Of a stretch of 64,000 nt of DNA, positions 44,152-53,181 are shown piece by piece; position 1 is the first letter of the stretch; every line of letters begins with the position of its first letter. The notes beneath the pieces were generated by a model. It saw only the letters and a list, made by a program, of their open reading frames with translations. It did no database searches and was not told the origin of the DNA. The DNA comes from Alphaproteobacteria bacterium. Its GTDB lineage: Bacteria > Pseudomonadota > Alphaproteobacteria > Reyranellales > Reyranellaceae. The position numbers and the translations under genes were made by a program. Location of the stretch: positions 119,709-183,708 of the forward strand of contig JAFKFL010000018.1 in NCBI GenBank assembly GCA_017308235.1, written 5' to 3'.

Positions 44152-45308
44152 GCGGCCCTCCTCAGGATCGCCACCGATCCGTCGCCCATGTCGCCGTAGC
44201 CAGTGACGAGCCCCACTTCGGCATCCTTCACTTGCGCCTTGCCGGCGTCGCGGCGAAGTTGACGCGTGAGCTCGATCACGTGGTTGAGGCCGACCACATG
44301 GCCCTGGCTCAAGAGGCCGCCATGGGTGTTGATCGGCAGATCGCCACCCAACGCGATGCGACCATCCATGACGAACGGCCCGCCCTCTCCCTTCTTGCAG
44401 AAGCCCAAAAGCTCAAGCTGGTTGATGACCGTGAAAGTGAAGCAGTCGTAGATCTCGGCCACGTCGATCTCCTTTGGTGCGACGCCAGCCATGCCGAAGG
44501 CCCGTGGCGCCGCCTTGGCGAGGCCGAACTCCAGCAAGTCGGGCCGCTGCGCGATCGAAGCCGGCGATTCAGGATGGCCCTCGGCCACGCCCATGATCGT
44601 GACCAGCGGTTTCTTGAGATCGCGCGCACGATCGCTCGCGCTCACGATCACCGCCGCGCCGCCGTCGCTCTCGAGACTACAATCGAAGAGGCGGAACGGA
44701 TCGGCGATCATGCGTGAGGCGTGATGCTCCTCGACGGTGAGGGGTTTGTTCATCACCACATTGCCATTCAAGATCGCGTGCTGGCGTGTGACGACCGCGA
44801 CCTCGGCGAAGTGCCGAGTCGTCGTGCCGTAGAGCTCCATGTGACGGCGCGCACCCTGGGCATAGAGCTGGGCCGGCGCGAACATGCCGATCGGGGCCTC
44901 GAACTCGGCCGCCAGCGCGAATTGCGGAAACTGCTGCAAGCGCGTGCTGACGCGTGCGCCGGAGTAGCCGGTGCGGCCGACCGAGATCAGGACGTTCCTG
45001 CAGACGCCGGTGGCCACCGCCATGGCCGCGGTCTGCAGCGCGGCCACGCAGGTGGCGCCGCCCATCGGGATGAACGCCGACAGGGCAAGGTCGGGCAGGC
45101 CGAGATTGGCGATGAAGTCTTCGGCAATGCCGCCGCCGGGGAAATAGGGAACAACCCCATCGATATCGCGCGGGCTCAATCCCGCATCGTCGATCGCCCT
45201 GAGGCTCGCCTCAAGCTGCAGAGCGAGACCGCTTTGCGTCGTGCCGCGCGTATAAGCCGTCTCGCCGATGCCGCTGATCGCGGCCTTCTCGCGTAGCGCG
45301 TGCACCAT
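44148..45308 (-). CDS. SCP2-type thiolase / acetyl-CoA acetyltransferase-like
   Basis: This 386-residue thiolase-fold protein begins MVHALREKAAISGIGETAYTRGTTQSG, with the nucleophilic cysteine in PMGGATCVAALQTAA (Cys87) and a C-terminal NTHGGLLSQGHVVGLNH active-site segment. It is the lipid-transfer-protein thiolase subclass, which often catalyses retro-aldol or thiolytic cleavage with a DUF35 partner. The start is placed at 45308, 7 bases after GGAGG; an ATG at 45329 with weaker GGAAGGG is possible. It forms a two-gene operon with the Zn-ribbon gene and is divergent from the amidase gene. Confidence 0.9.
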   Translation of the reverse strand: MVHALREKAAISGIGETAYTRGTTQSGLALQLEASLRAIDDAGLSPRDIDGVVPYFPGGGIAEDFIANLGLPDLALSAFIPMGGATCVAALQTAAMAVATGVCRNVLISVGRTGYSGARVSTRLQQFPQFALAAEFEAPIGMFAPAQLYAQGARRHMELYGTTTRHFAEVAVVTRQHAILNGNVVMNKPLTVEEHHASRMIADPFRLFDCSLESDGGAAVIVSASDRARDLKKPLVTIMGVAEGHPESPASIAQRPDLLEFGLAKAAPRAFGMAGVAPKEIDVAEIYDCFTFTVINQLELLGFCKKGEGGPFVMDGRIALGGDLPINTHGGLLSQGHVVGLNHVIELTRQLRRDAGKAQVKDAEVGLVTGYGDMGDGSVAILRRAA

Positions 45309-45388
45309 GCTTTCGTCCTCCGCGGCCATCGTGCCCTTCCCTCGACGAAACGGGAAGGGCTAAGCTCCGGCCAACGAAAGGGAGATCA

Positions 45389-46912
45389 ATGGCCAACGAA
45401 GATCTGCTTGCATTGTCGGCGGTTGAGATGCGTCGACGTATCGGCACGAAAGAAATTTCGCCGGTCGAATTGCTGGAAGCGAGCCTCCAGCGCATCAAGC
45501 GGATCAATCCTGCGGTGAATGCCGTGACCGCCATGAGCGTCGAGCGAGCGCGCAAGGAAGCGAAGGCCGCCGAGACGGCGGTACGTCGCGGCGAAGAGCT
45601 GCCGTTGCTGCACGGCCTGCCCACCGGCATCAAGGACCTCGAGGAGACCAAGAATCTCCTGACGACCTACGGCTCGCCACTTTATCGCGACTTCGTGCCG
45701 ACCTGGGACAATGTGATGGTCGAGCGCGTGCGCGCCGCGGGCGCGGTCGTCGTCGGCAAGACCAACGTTCCCGAGTTCGGCGCCGGCTCCAACAGCCGCA
45801 ACCCAGTGTGGGGCGCGACCGGCAATCCGTTCAACCCGGCCCTCAATGCCGGCGGATCGTCAGGCGGATCGGCGGCGGCGTTGGCCACCGACATGCTGCC
45901 GGTCTGCACCGGCTCCGACACAGGCGGCTCGTTGCGCAATCCCGCGGCCTACTGCGGCATCGTGGGCTTCCGGCCCTCGCCCGGCATGGTCGCCGTCGAG
46001 CGCCGTGCCATGGGCTGGACGCCGATCTCGGTGCTGGGCCCGATGGGCCGCACCGTCGCCGACACCTGCCTGCTCTATGCGACGCAGGTCGGCCAGCACG
46101 ACACCGATCCGCTGTCCTTCCCCATCGAGGGCGCGGCCTTCGCCGAGCCGTGGCCGGTCGATCTCGGCAGCCTGCGCGTGGCCTGGACCGAAGACTTCGG
46201 CAGTGCGCCGGTCGAGAAGGGCATCCGCGCGACGATGCGCGCCAAGGTCAAGGCGATGAAGCCTCTGTTCAGCCGCATGGACAAGGTGGACATGGATCTG
46301 GGCGACGTGGACCGCTGCTTCGACATCATCCGCGCGGTGAGCTTCGTGTCGCGCTATCGCGACCTCTATGAGAACAACAAGGAGCTTCTCGGCCCCAACA
46401 TCCGCGCCAATTACGAGATCGGCGCCAACATGAGCCTGGCCGACTTCGCCTGGGGACATGCCGAGCAGACCCGGATCTTCCGCAAGTTCCAGGAACTCTA
46501 CCGCGACTACGATCTGGTTCTGGGTCCGACGGTCGGCTTCTCGCCGTTCCCGTGGAAGCAGCTCTACATCGACACGATGGATGGCAAGAAGCTGCGCAAC
46601 TATTACCACTGGATGGCGTCGGTCTACATCATCTCGCTGGCGACCAATCCCGCGGTCTCGCTGCCTTGCGGCACTGACCACAAGAAGATGCCGTTCGGCC
46701 TGCAGGTGATCGGCCGCTTCCGCGGCGACGGGCACGTGCTGGGCGCAGCCCACGCGATGGAGCAGGCCTTCAACAGCATCCCCGAACTGCGGCGTCCGCT
46801 GCCAAATCTCCGCAAGCTCGGGAAACCCACGCCGGCGCTGAAGTCAATCGTCACCCATCCGCCCAAGCTCAACGCCAAACCGACACGCGGGTTGGCGCCC
46901 AGCGCGCTCTAG
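45389..46912 (+). CDS. Amidase (amidase signature family)
   Basis: A 507-residue amidase with the Ser-cisSer-Lys triad visible: K82 in GLPTGIKDLEE, cis-Ser157 in GGSSGGS and nucleophile Ser181 in TGSDTGGSLRNPA (the 24-residue spacing is canonical). It hydrolyses an unknown carboxamide. It resembles aryl-acylamidase/6-aminohexanoate-hydrolase-like members rather than GatA, because no gatB/C lies nearby. The start follows AAGGGAG. Confidence 0.92.
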   Translation: MANEDLLALSAVEMRRRIGTKEISPVELLEASLQRIKRINPAVNAVTAMSVERARKEAKAAETAVRRGEELPLLHGLPTGIKDLEETKNLLTTYGSPLYRDFVPTWDNVMVERVRAAGAVVVGKTNVPEFGAGSNSRNPVWGATGNPFNPALNAGGSSGGSAAALATDMLPVCTGSDTGGSLRNPAAYCGIVGFRPSPGMVAVERRAMGWTPISVLGPMGRTVADTCLLYATQVGQHDTDPLSFPIEGAAFAEPWPVDLGSLRVAWTEDFGSAPVEKGIRATMRAKVKAMKPLFSRMDKVDMDLGDVDRCFDIIRAVSFVSRYRDLYENNKELLGPNIRANYEIGANMSLADFAWGHAEQTRIFRKFQELYRDYDLVLGPTVGFSPFPWKQLYIDTMDGKKLRNYYHWMASVYIISLATNPAVSLPCGTDHKKMPFGLQVIGRFRGDGHVLGAAHAMEQAFNSIPELRRPLPNLRKLGKPTPALKSIVTHPPKLNAKPTRGLAPSAL

Positions 46913-47054
46913 AACCAACGCCGGAAGGAAACGCACACTAGGGGCGTCATCGGACAGCGACGATCAAACCTCCACAACGCCCCCGATCTGCCATTGTCGG
47001 TTTCGTTATCTCTTTGGAGAGCCTCGAGCCGAGGCCGCCCAAGGAGGCGAGATC

Positions 47055-47186
47055 ATGCGCAACCTCACGCTGATCATCGGCGCGGGCCTGCTGCTCTCGA
47101 CGGCCGGCTGCGCCTACCGGCCCTATGGCTATCGCTACTACGACTACGGCTTTTGGCGCGACCGTCGATCCGATGGCCACGGCTAG
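47055..47186 (+). CDS. Very small lipoprotein, 43 residues
   Basis: This short gene has a perfect AAGGAGG ribosome-binding site (47041-47047) 7 bases before the ATG. The product MRNLTLIIGAGLLLSTAGCA is a lipoprotein signal with the acylated cysteine at residue 19. A ~24-residue Tyr/Arg/Gly-rich tail (YRPYGYRYYDYGFWRDRR) follows. The -3 residue is Thr rather than Leu, so the lipobox is imperfect. It is probably anchored in the envelope, and the function is unknown. The next lipoprotein gene has a related Tyr-rich tail. Confidence 0.68.
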   Translation: MRNLTLIIGAGLLLSTAGCAYRPYGYRYYDYGFWRDRRSDGHG

Positions 47187-47298
47187 GTTGAGATAGCACC
47201 GGCAGCGCGGGTGCCTTCAACAAAGCCCAGTTAAGCCGCCAACAATCCCGGTTGCGCCGCTCCGTCGCCATGGTCGCTTCCCTAAATATCAATGGGAA

Positions 47299-47316
47299 GG
47301 TCCCGCCTGTGGGACC
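47299..47316 (+). promoter_or_regulatory. Hairpin in the leader of the Tyr-rich lipoprotein gene
   Basis: GGTCCC-GCCTGT-GGGACC is a perfect 6-pair stem ending 17 bases before the ATG at 47334, just before the GGAGGG ribosome-binding site. No T-run follows it. It might affect translation or mRNA stability. Confidence 0.35.
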
Positions 47317-47333
47317 GCCTTTGGAGGGCGAAC

Positions 47334-47642
47334 ATGGGCAAGAAGAGTGGGCTGATCGCGGTGGGGCTGGTTTTGCTGGCCACCACGGGCTGCGTCGAGG
47401 CGGGCTATCCGTCGTCCGGCTATGGCTATGCGCCCGCGTATTACAACAACGGCTACTACAACAACGGCTATTACAATCGGAGCTATTCCAACAGCTACTA
47501 TAGCCAGCCCGGCTACTACCGGCCTGCGCCGACGGTTATCACCCAGACTCGCTATGTACCCGTACCGGCACCGCGGCATCATCATCGCGGCTGGGACAAG
47601 AACGGCGATGGCGTTCCCGACCGCTGGCAGCGGAGCTGGTGA
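47334..47642 (+). CDS. Tyr/Asn-rich lipoprotein
   Basis: This 102-residue protein starts at an ATG after GGAGGG. A lipoprotein signal (MGKKSGLIAVGLVLLATTGC) precedes a low-complexity region made of repeated YYNNG units (three copies, residues ~37-52) and further Tyr/Ser/Asn. A TRYVPVPAP segment, HHHRGW and a calcium-loop-like DKNGDGVPD follow near the end. It is likely an envelope surface protein. No function is known. The repeat DNA (TACTACAACAACGGC-like) is itself a short tandem repeat that may vary in number. Confidence 0.75.
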   Translation: MGKKSGLIAVGLVLLATTGCVEAGYPSSGYGYAPAYYNNGYYNNGYYNRSYSNSYYSQPGYYRPAPTVITQTRYVPVPAPRHHHRGWDKNGDGVPDRWQRSW

Positions 47643-47651
47643 CGCGCCAGC

Positions 47652-48788
47652 CTAGCGCCGTCGCTTCTTGAGATCGGCGTCGTGCTGGCCCAAGGTCGGC
47701 GCGGCACGACGAACGCCGGTCTTGCTGGCCGACATCTTGATCGGCACCCCGAGAGTCTTCTGCCGGCCGGCCTTGGCATGCTCGACCTCGGCAACCATAC
47801 CGCGCGCCAGGATCTGCGGGTCGGTGAACACTTCGTCGTGGTAGAGGACCGGACCGGCGGGAATGCCCGCCTCCTCAAGGGCCGCCATCCAGTCGGCCGT
47901 CGAGCGTTTGATGATCTCAGCCTGCAGGATCGCCACCATCTGGTCGTTGTTCTTGACGCGCAGAGCGTTGGTCTTGAAGCGAGGATCGTCGACCAGCTCG
48001 GGCTTGCCGATCATCTCGCAAAGCTTGCGGAAGAAGTTCTCCTGAGCGGCACCCACCGTCAGCCAGCCGTCCGCGGTCTGGAACACCTGATAGGGCGATG
48101 AGCCGCGATGGCCCTGGCCCAACTTCTCTGGCCGTTTGCCGTTTGCGAAATAGCTCGCCGCCTCGTAGACGCCGAGCGAGACGGTCGCTTCCAGGAGCGA
48201 CGTCTCGACCCATTGGCCCTGCCCTGTCTTGTGTCGCGCCTGCAACGCCGACAGAACGCCGATGGTGAGATAGAGGCCCGCGCCCACGTCGGAGATGGCG
48301 AGCGGAATGCGATAAGGTGGGCCGTCCTTCGGGCCTGTCACCGACATCAGACCCGACATCGCCTGGATCACCAGGTCGAAGCCGCCGCGCTTGGCATAGG
48401 GTCCGGTCTGGCCGAAGCCAGAGATCGAGCCCAACACCAGACGCGGATTGCGCGCATGCAGGGCCTTCCAGCCGATCCCGAGCCTGTCGATCACGCCCGG
48501 CCGGAAGTTCTCCAGCATGACGTCGGCCTGATCGACCAGGCCCCAGAATGTCTCGAGATCGTCGGCATTCTTGAGGTCCAGCCGCAGGCCGCGCTTGTTG
48601 CGGTTCCAGAGCATGAAGGGCGCCGATTCGCCTTCGAGGAAAGGCGGAGTGCCGCGCATGGAATCGCCCTGTGGACTTTCGATCTTGACCACATCGGCGC
48701 CGAGATCGCCGAGCTGCATGCCGCAGAAAGGACCCGACAAATGTGTCGTCAGGTCGAGAACCATCACGCCATCGAGCGCGCCAGCCAT
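47652..48788 (-). CDS. Class III CoA-transferase (CaiB/BaiF family)
   Basis: A 378-residue enzyme: MAGALDGVMVLDLTTHLSGPFCGMQLGDLGADVVKIESPQGD at the start, GFGQTGPYAKRGGFDLVIQAMSGLMSVTG, and the catalytic aspartate in LAISDVGAGLY. Family members move CoA between carboxylates such as formate/oxalate, carnitine or aromatic acids. The substrate here is unknown. The ATG at 48788 gives the family N-terminus; the upstream TTG at 48803 is not needed. It could activate acids released by the amidase or the thiolase pathway, but this is inference. Confidence 0.91.
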   Translation of the reverse strand: MAGALDGVMVLDLTTHLSGPFCGMQLGDLGADVVKIESPQGDSMRGTPPFLEGESAPFMLWNRNKRGLRLDLKNADDLETFWGLVDQADVMLENFRPGVIDRLGIGWKALHARNPRLVLGSISGFGQTGPYAKRGGFDLVIQAMSGLMSVTGPKDGPPYRIPLAISDVGAGLYLTIGVLSALQARHKTGQGQWVETSLLEATVSLGVYEAASYFANGKRPEKLGQGHRGSSPYQVFQTADGWLTVGAAQENFFRKLCEMIGKPELVDDPRFKTNALRVKNNDQMVAILQAEIIKRSTADWMAALEEAGIPAGPVLYHDEVFTDPQILARGMVAEVEHAKAGRQKTLGVPIKMSASKTGVRRAAPTLGQHDADLKKRRR

Positions 48789-48854
48789 TCCGTCACTCCA
48801 CAAGCGCCGTGAAAAAGAAGGCGCGCCAATTGATGTCGGCTAATCTAGGCCGGC

Positions 48855-49742
48855 ATGCGCGCGGCCTCCAAACCTTCTCTCGCAACTCTCGGCGATTTCT
48901 TCCATCTGGCGGTGCGTCGCTTTCGAGCGGCCCGCCTCGCCTATGGCCATGGCACCACCAACGCGGTCGACGAAGCCGCCTTCCTGGTGCTGGAAGCATT
49001 GCGGCTGCCGATCCAGAACATCGAGCCCTGGCGCGACCTTCGTCCGAGTCAGGCGGAACGGACACGACTCCTGACATTGATCGATGCGCGGGTGAGCCTG
49101 CGCATGCCCGCCCCCTATTTGTTGGGCGCCGCCTACATGCAAGGCGTGCGCTTCCAGATCGACCGCCGCGCGCTCATCCCCCGTTCCTTCATCGGCGATC
49201 TTCTGGCGCATGCCGCTCTGCCTGTCGCCGATCCGCGCCGGGTCAGGCGGGTGCTGGATCTCTGCACGGGGTCCGGGTGCCTTGCGATCCTGGCCGCCCT
49301 CGCCTTCCCGCGCGCGCGCATCGATGCCGTCGATCTTTCCGCGGGTGCATTGGCCCTGGCCAAACGCAATGTCGCCGCTCATCGTCTGGCAGACCGGATC
49401 ACGCTCCATCGCGGCGATCTCTTCCAACCGGTCGATGCAGAGCGCTACGACCTCATCCTCAGCAACCCTCCTTATGTCGATGCAGCCGGCATGGCGAAGC
49501 TGCCGCCCGAGTTTCAGCACGAACCTCGCATGGCGCTGTCGGCAGGCAACGACGGGCTCGACCTCGTGCGGCGTCTCCTCGATCAGGCGAAGCGGCATCT
49601 CACTCGGAACGGCGGCCTGGTGTGCGAGATCGGCCGCGGCCGCAAGCCTCTTGAACGCGCCTATCCCAACCTGCCTTTCCTCTGGCTCGACACCGAACTC
49701 AGCCAGGGCGAAGTGTTCTGGCTCGCGCGGGCCGATCTATGA
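48855..49742 (+). CDS. prmB: PrmB-type 50S ribosomal protein L3 N5-glutamine methyltransferase
   Basis: This 295-residue methyltransferase of the HemK/PrmC/PrmB class has a helical N-terminal domain, PAPYLLGAAYMQGVRFQIDRRALIPRSFIGDLL, SAM motif I VLDLCTGSGCLAI and the amide-recognition motif SNPPYV. The IPRSF segment and helical domain match PrmB rather than PrmC. It methylates a glutamine side chain of ribosomal protein L3. The gene is divergent from the CoA-transferase gene. Confidence 0.88.
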   Translation: MRAASKPSLATLGDFFHLAVRRFRAARLAYGHGTTNAVDEAAFLVLEALRLPIQNIEPWRDLRPSQAERTRLLTLIDARVSLRMPAPYLLGAAYMQGVRFQIDRRALIPRSFIGDLLAHAALPVADPRRVRRVLDLCTGSGCLAILAALAFPRARIDAVDLSAGALALAKRNVAAHRLADRITLHRGDLFQPVDAERYDLILSNPPYVDAAGMAKLPPEFQHEPRMALSAGNDGLDLVRRLLDQAKRHLTRNGGLVCEIGRGRKPLERAYPNLPFLWLDTELSQGEVFWLARADL

Positions 49743-49872
49743 GCGCCACTGGAGTGGGCTCATACTCTTGCGGACCGCGCGCATCTTGCGCGCTCATTCG
49801 TTGCATCACAGGCGCTTTGAGCGAGCTGGAAGCTCGCGGTCCAGGAGATACGCCACTCCGGTGACGCTCATG
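49740..49872. repeat. Foldback element, family C
   Basis: ATGAGCGCCACTGGAGTGG at the left end (overlapping the prmB stop) and the inverted copy ending GTGACGCTCAT at the right (49872) form imperfect ~19-base terminal inverted repeats. Inside, CGGACCGCG and CGCGGTCC form a second inverted pair around GAGCGAGCTGGAAGCTCGC. It encodes no protein. Its CACTGGAG core is shared with the 19483 element. Confidence 0.72.
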
Positions 49873-49877
49873 TAGCT

Positions 49878-50951
49878 CTAGTCGTCTCCCAGGCATATGC
49901 CGAGCGCCCGCGCCGTGCGGATCATGGCGCCGTCGATGTCGACGGTGCGCGAACGGCCGACGACCTTCTCCAGCGGCACGTCGATCACGGTGCGGTTCCA
50001 CCATGCCACCATGCGATCGGCCTTACCCGCGGCAAGCAGATCGACGGCGCGCACGCCGAGCGCGGAGGCGAGCAACCGGTCTTCGGCAGTCGGCATGGCG
50101 CCCCGCTGGACGTGACCCAGCACCGTGGCGCGCGCCTCCGCGCCCGTTGCCGCTGTCAGGCGGTGCGCCAGCCACTCGCCGACGCTGGCCTCGGCCGGAC
50201 CGGCATCGGCCTCGGTACGCCCTTCCTCGGCATCGCCCGCCGCTTCCGCCACCACTACCAGCGCCGAGGTGCGGGAGGTCCGCCGCAAGGTAGCGATATG
50301 ATCGACGACGATCGGAAGCCGCCAAGGCACTTCCGGGATCAGCACCACATCGGCGCCACCAGCGATCCCCGCCGCCATGGCGATGTGGCCGGCGTCGCGG
50401 CCCATGACTTCCAGCACCATGACCCGGTCATGGCTTGCGCCCGTGGGGTGGAGGCGATCGAGCGCCTCGGTCGCGATCGCCACGGCCGTCGAATAGCCGA
50501 CCGCGCGCTCGGTGCGATGCACGTCGTTGTCGATCGTCTTGGGCACGCCGATGAACGGGATGTCCACCGGTTCCAGCAGCCGCCGCAGGATGGCGAGGCT
50601 GCCGTCGCCGCCCACGCCCACCAGCCCGTCCAGCTCCAGGCTGCATAGCCCCTCGACCATCTCGCCGGATCGATCCTTCTCGCTGCCGTCCGGCATGGGG
50701 AAGGCGAAGGGATTGCCCCAGTTGGTGCTGCCGAGGAACGTCCCGCCCTGGCGCGCGAGCGCCGCGTCCAGCCGCCGCGGATCGAGCGGCAACGCCGCCA
50801 CGGGCCGAGACAGCAGGCCAAGCGTTCCGCGTTGCAGACCGATCGTCTCCCAGCCGTAGCCGTGATGGGCACGAAGCGCGACCGCCCGAATGGTGGCGTT
50901 CAGGCCCGCGCAGTCGCCGCCGCTCGTGAGAATGCCGATCCGCTTGGTCAT
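49878..50951 (-). CDS. pfkA: 6-phosphofructokinase
   Basis: A 357-residue PFK-family kinase starting MTKRIGILTSGGDCAGLNATIR, 7 bases after GGGAGG. It shows VGVGGDGSLAIL (Gly where pyrophosphate-dependent enzymes have Asp, indicating ATP use), PKTIDNDV (Lys at the second site, where E. coli PfkA has Gly) and VMVLEVMGRDAGHIAMAAG. It phosphorylates fructose-6-phosphate in glycolysis. The Gly/Lys combination is the non-E. coli ATP-type clade. pgi, the preceding glycolytic step, lies 2.2 kb away on the same strand. Confidence 0.92.
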   Translation of the reverse strand: MTKRIGILTSGGDCAGLNATIRAVALRAHHGYGWETIGLQRGTLGLLSRPVAALPLDPRRLDAALARQGGTFLGSTNWGNPFAFPMPDGSEKDRSGEMVEGLCSLELDGLVGVGGDGSLAILRRLLEPVDIPFIGVPKTIDNDVHRTERAVGYSTAVAIATEALDRLHPTGASHDRVMVLEVMGRDAGHIAMAAGIAGGADVVLIPEVPWRLPIVVDHIATLRRTSRTSALVVVAEAAGDAEEGRTEADAGPAEASVGEWLAHRLTAATGAEARATVLGHVQRGAMPTAEDRLLASALGVRAVDLLAAGKADRMVAWWNRTVIDVPLEKVVGRSRTVDIDGAMIRTARALGICLGDD

Positions 50952-51094
50952 GGCGTCCTCCCAATAGAACTTTCGCATGCCGACCATCGCCGAATACGAC
51001 GCTGAAAACCGGATAGAGCGGGCCGCAGCGCCCGATCAACTTTGCAATCCGGCGGCGGGCGCCCGTCGCCCATTCCCTCGGAAGGTCGTGCCTC

Positions 51095-52336
51095 GTGAAA
51101 CCAGCCGAATTTGCCTCCGGACGCAAGTCGGCCGTTTTCCACTCGCGGGCCAACGAACCAGATTCGCCGCGCGCCTGGCTCGTTGTAACCGCGGCCTTCA
51201 TCGCCGGCTTTGTGGTCTTCGGCATCACCTACAGCTTCGGCGTGTTCCTGGAGCCGATCGCCGCGGAATTCCAAGTGAGCCGCGCCGCCACCTCCGCACT
51301 GTTCTCGATCACCGGCCTCGTCTTCTACTTCGCCGGCTCCATCACCGGCCGCCTGGCCGATCGCTTCGGCCCGGCGATCGTGGTCGGCGCCGGCGCGGCC
51401 GTGACGGGCGCAAGCCTTGCCTGCGCCAGCATCGTCGATGGGCTGTGGATGGGCTACCTGGTCTACGGCCTGGGCCTCGGGATCGGCGCGGCCTGCGCCT
51501 ATGTCCCGACCCTCGCGCTGGTCGGCGGATGGTTCGTGAAGCATCGCACGACAGCTCTCGGCATCGCCGCAGCCGGCACGGGATGCGGCATGCTGATCGT
51601 GCCGCCGACATGCGCGGCCCTGATCGCCGGTTTCGGCTGGCGCATGACCTTCGTCGTCATGGGAGTCGGCTGTGCGCTGCTGCTGGCCATCTGCGCCATC
51701 GTCGTGAAGCCGGCTCCGCTTGCCAGCGCGAGTGCCGACCGTCCGTTGCGCCGCGTGGTACGCACACCGGAGTTCGCCATGCTCTATGCCTCCTGGGTGC
51801 TTGCGACCACGGCGTTGTTCGTGCCCTTCGTGTTCCTGCCGGCTTTCGCGCTGGAGCACGGCGCCAGCCCCGTGGCGGCCTCGGCGCTGCTCTCGCTGTT
51901 CGGCGGCGTCAGCATCCTCGGTCGCGTCGGCATCGGTGCACTGGGCGAGCGGATCGGTATCGTGGCCCTGTTCAAAACGGCGGTGCTCGTCATGGCCGCG
52001 AGCTATGCCTGGTGGCTCGTCGCGGGTTCCTACGCGTCGTTGGTCGGGTTCACGGTCGTCCTCGGGCTGGCCTATGGCATCCGCATCGCGCTGATGCCCG
52101 GTGTGCTGATCGAAGCCTTCGGAACCGCGAACCTCGGCGCGGTACTGGGCACCTTCTTCACCGCCTCGGGCATTGCAGCGGCGCTGGGACCGCCGCTGGC
52201 CGGCGCCATCGTGGACATCTCCGGCGACCATCGGTGGGGCATTGCTTTTGCTTTGGCGACCGGCTTGCTGGGCTTCGTCGCGGTCATTCCCCTGAAGCTT
52301 GGCCAACGAACGGCCGAGAACCAAAATTTGCGTTGA
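51095..52336 (+). CDS. MFS transporter, oxalate/formate antiporter-like
   Basis: This 413-residue, 12-helix carrier starts at a GTG after GGAAGG. The N-terminal half (GITYSFGVFLEPIAAEFQVSRAATSALFSITGL) and the loop GRLADRFGPAIVVGAG match the OFA/monocarboxylate-porter branch of MFS. Substrates of this branch are mono- and dicarboxylates such as oxalate, formate or lactate. The gene is divergent from pfkA. No oxalate-catabolic gene is adjacent apart from the class III CoA-transferase 2.3 kb away. Confidence 0.88.
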   Translation: MKPAEFASGRKSAVFHSRANEPDSPRAWLVVTAAFIAGFVVFGITYSFGVFLEPIAAEFQVSRAATSALFSITGLVFYFAGSITGRLADRFGPAIVVGAGAAVTGASLACASIVDGLWMGYLVYGLGLGIGAACAYVPTLALVGGWFVKHRTTALGIAAAGTGCGMLIVPPTCAALIAGFGWRMTFVVMGVGCALLLAICAIVVKPAPLASASADRPLRRVVRTPEFAMLYASWVLATTALFVPFVFLPAFALEHGASPVAASALLSLFGGVSILGRVGIGALGERIGIVALFKTAVLVMAASYAWWLVAGSYASLVGFTVVLGLAYGIRIALMPGVLIEAFGTANLGAVLGTFFTASGIAAALGPPLAGAIVDISGDHRWGIAFALATGLLGFVAVIPLKLGQRTAENQNLR

Positions 52337-52387
52337 AAGACCCAATCAATCTTGAGGCACAGGCACCGGCTGCCGCAGGATGCGCCC

Positions 52388-52897
52388 ATGAAAGAGCGCT
52401 ACCTCCAATTCGCTGGCTACAACGCCTGGGCCAACCGTCGGATCTACGACGTCGCGGCCACCCTCTCGGATGAAGAATACCGCGCCGACAAGGGCGCCTT
52501 CTTCAAGTCGATGCATGGCACGCTCAACCATCTGCTGGTGACCGACTGGATCTGGATGAAGCGCTTCACGGGCGAAGGCGATGCGCCATCGCGGCTCGAC
52601 GCCATCGCGCACGAGCGCTTCGACAGCTTGCGGCAGGCACGCGAGAGCGAGGACCGTCGGATCGCGGCCTACATCGACGGCCTCGACGACGCGCGGCTGG
52701 CAGGCGAGCTTCGCTACCGCCGTGTCTCGACACCGGACGAGGTCGTCCAGCCGCTGATGTCTGCGCTCGATCACTGGTTCAACCACCAGACCCATCATCG
52801 CGGGCAGGCGCATACCATCCTGTCGTCGCTCGGCAAGGCGGCGCCGGAACTCGACCTGCTTGCCTTCCAGCGACTCCGCGCCGCCGGCAAGGCTTGA
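52388..52897 (+). CDS. DinB-family protein
   Basis: This 169-residue four-helix-bundle protein has the DinB metal-ligand histidines: one in MHGTLNHLLVTDWIWMKRF and two in DHWFNHQTHHRGQAHTIL. The family includes metal-dependent thiol transferases (bacillithiol or mycothiol users) and proteins of unknown role. The exact activity is unknown. The start is fixed by MKERYLQFAGYNAWANRRIYD. Confidence 0.88.
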   Translation: MKERYLQFAGYNAWANRRIYDVAATLSDEEYRADKGAFFKSMHGTLNHLLVTDWIWMKRFTGEGDAPSRLDAIAHERFDSLRQARESEDRRIAAYIDGLDDARLAGELRYRRVSTPDEVVQPLMSALDHWFNHQTHHRGQAHTILSSLGKAAPELDLLAFQRLRAAGKA

Positions 52898-53181
52898 ACA
52901 CCTGTCGGGGTCCGAATACCGCCAGACGAAGACCTGCATTTCCCCCTAGAGCAGACGGCGCCCGGAAGGCCGGTGGCGCAATCGAGAGAGAGTCGCGTGC
53001 TGAGCAGCGCGTTCAACGGCATTGCTTGACGTGATTGCCGCTCTCGCTCTGCTGCCGGCAAAATCGTCAGAACACGGTCCGGACAGCAGAAATTCCCCGA
53101 CATAGCGCGCCCTTGTCGCTCGCCAGACAATGGTGAGCGCGCCGGGGCCATGCCGACAGACGCCACGAAGGCCGTCGGCGA
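52898..53181. other. Intergenic gap without recognised feature
   Basis: This 284-base region lies between the converging ends of the DinB gene and pgi. Short frames here have biased composition and no ribosome-binding sites. No terminator or repeat was recognised. Confidence 0.5.

Noticed and set aside
47422..47655. Thr/Ala-rich frame overlapping the Tyr-rich lipoprotein
   Set aside because: It is an alternate reading of the same tandem repeat. The lipoprotein frame has the ribosome-binding site and signal peptide.
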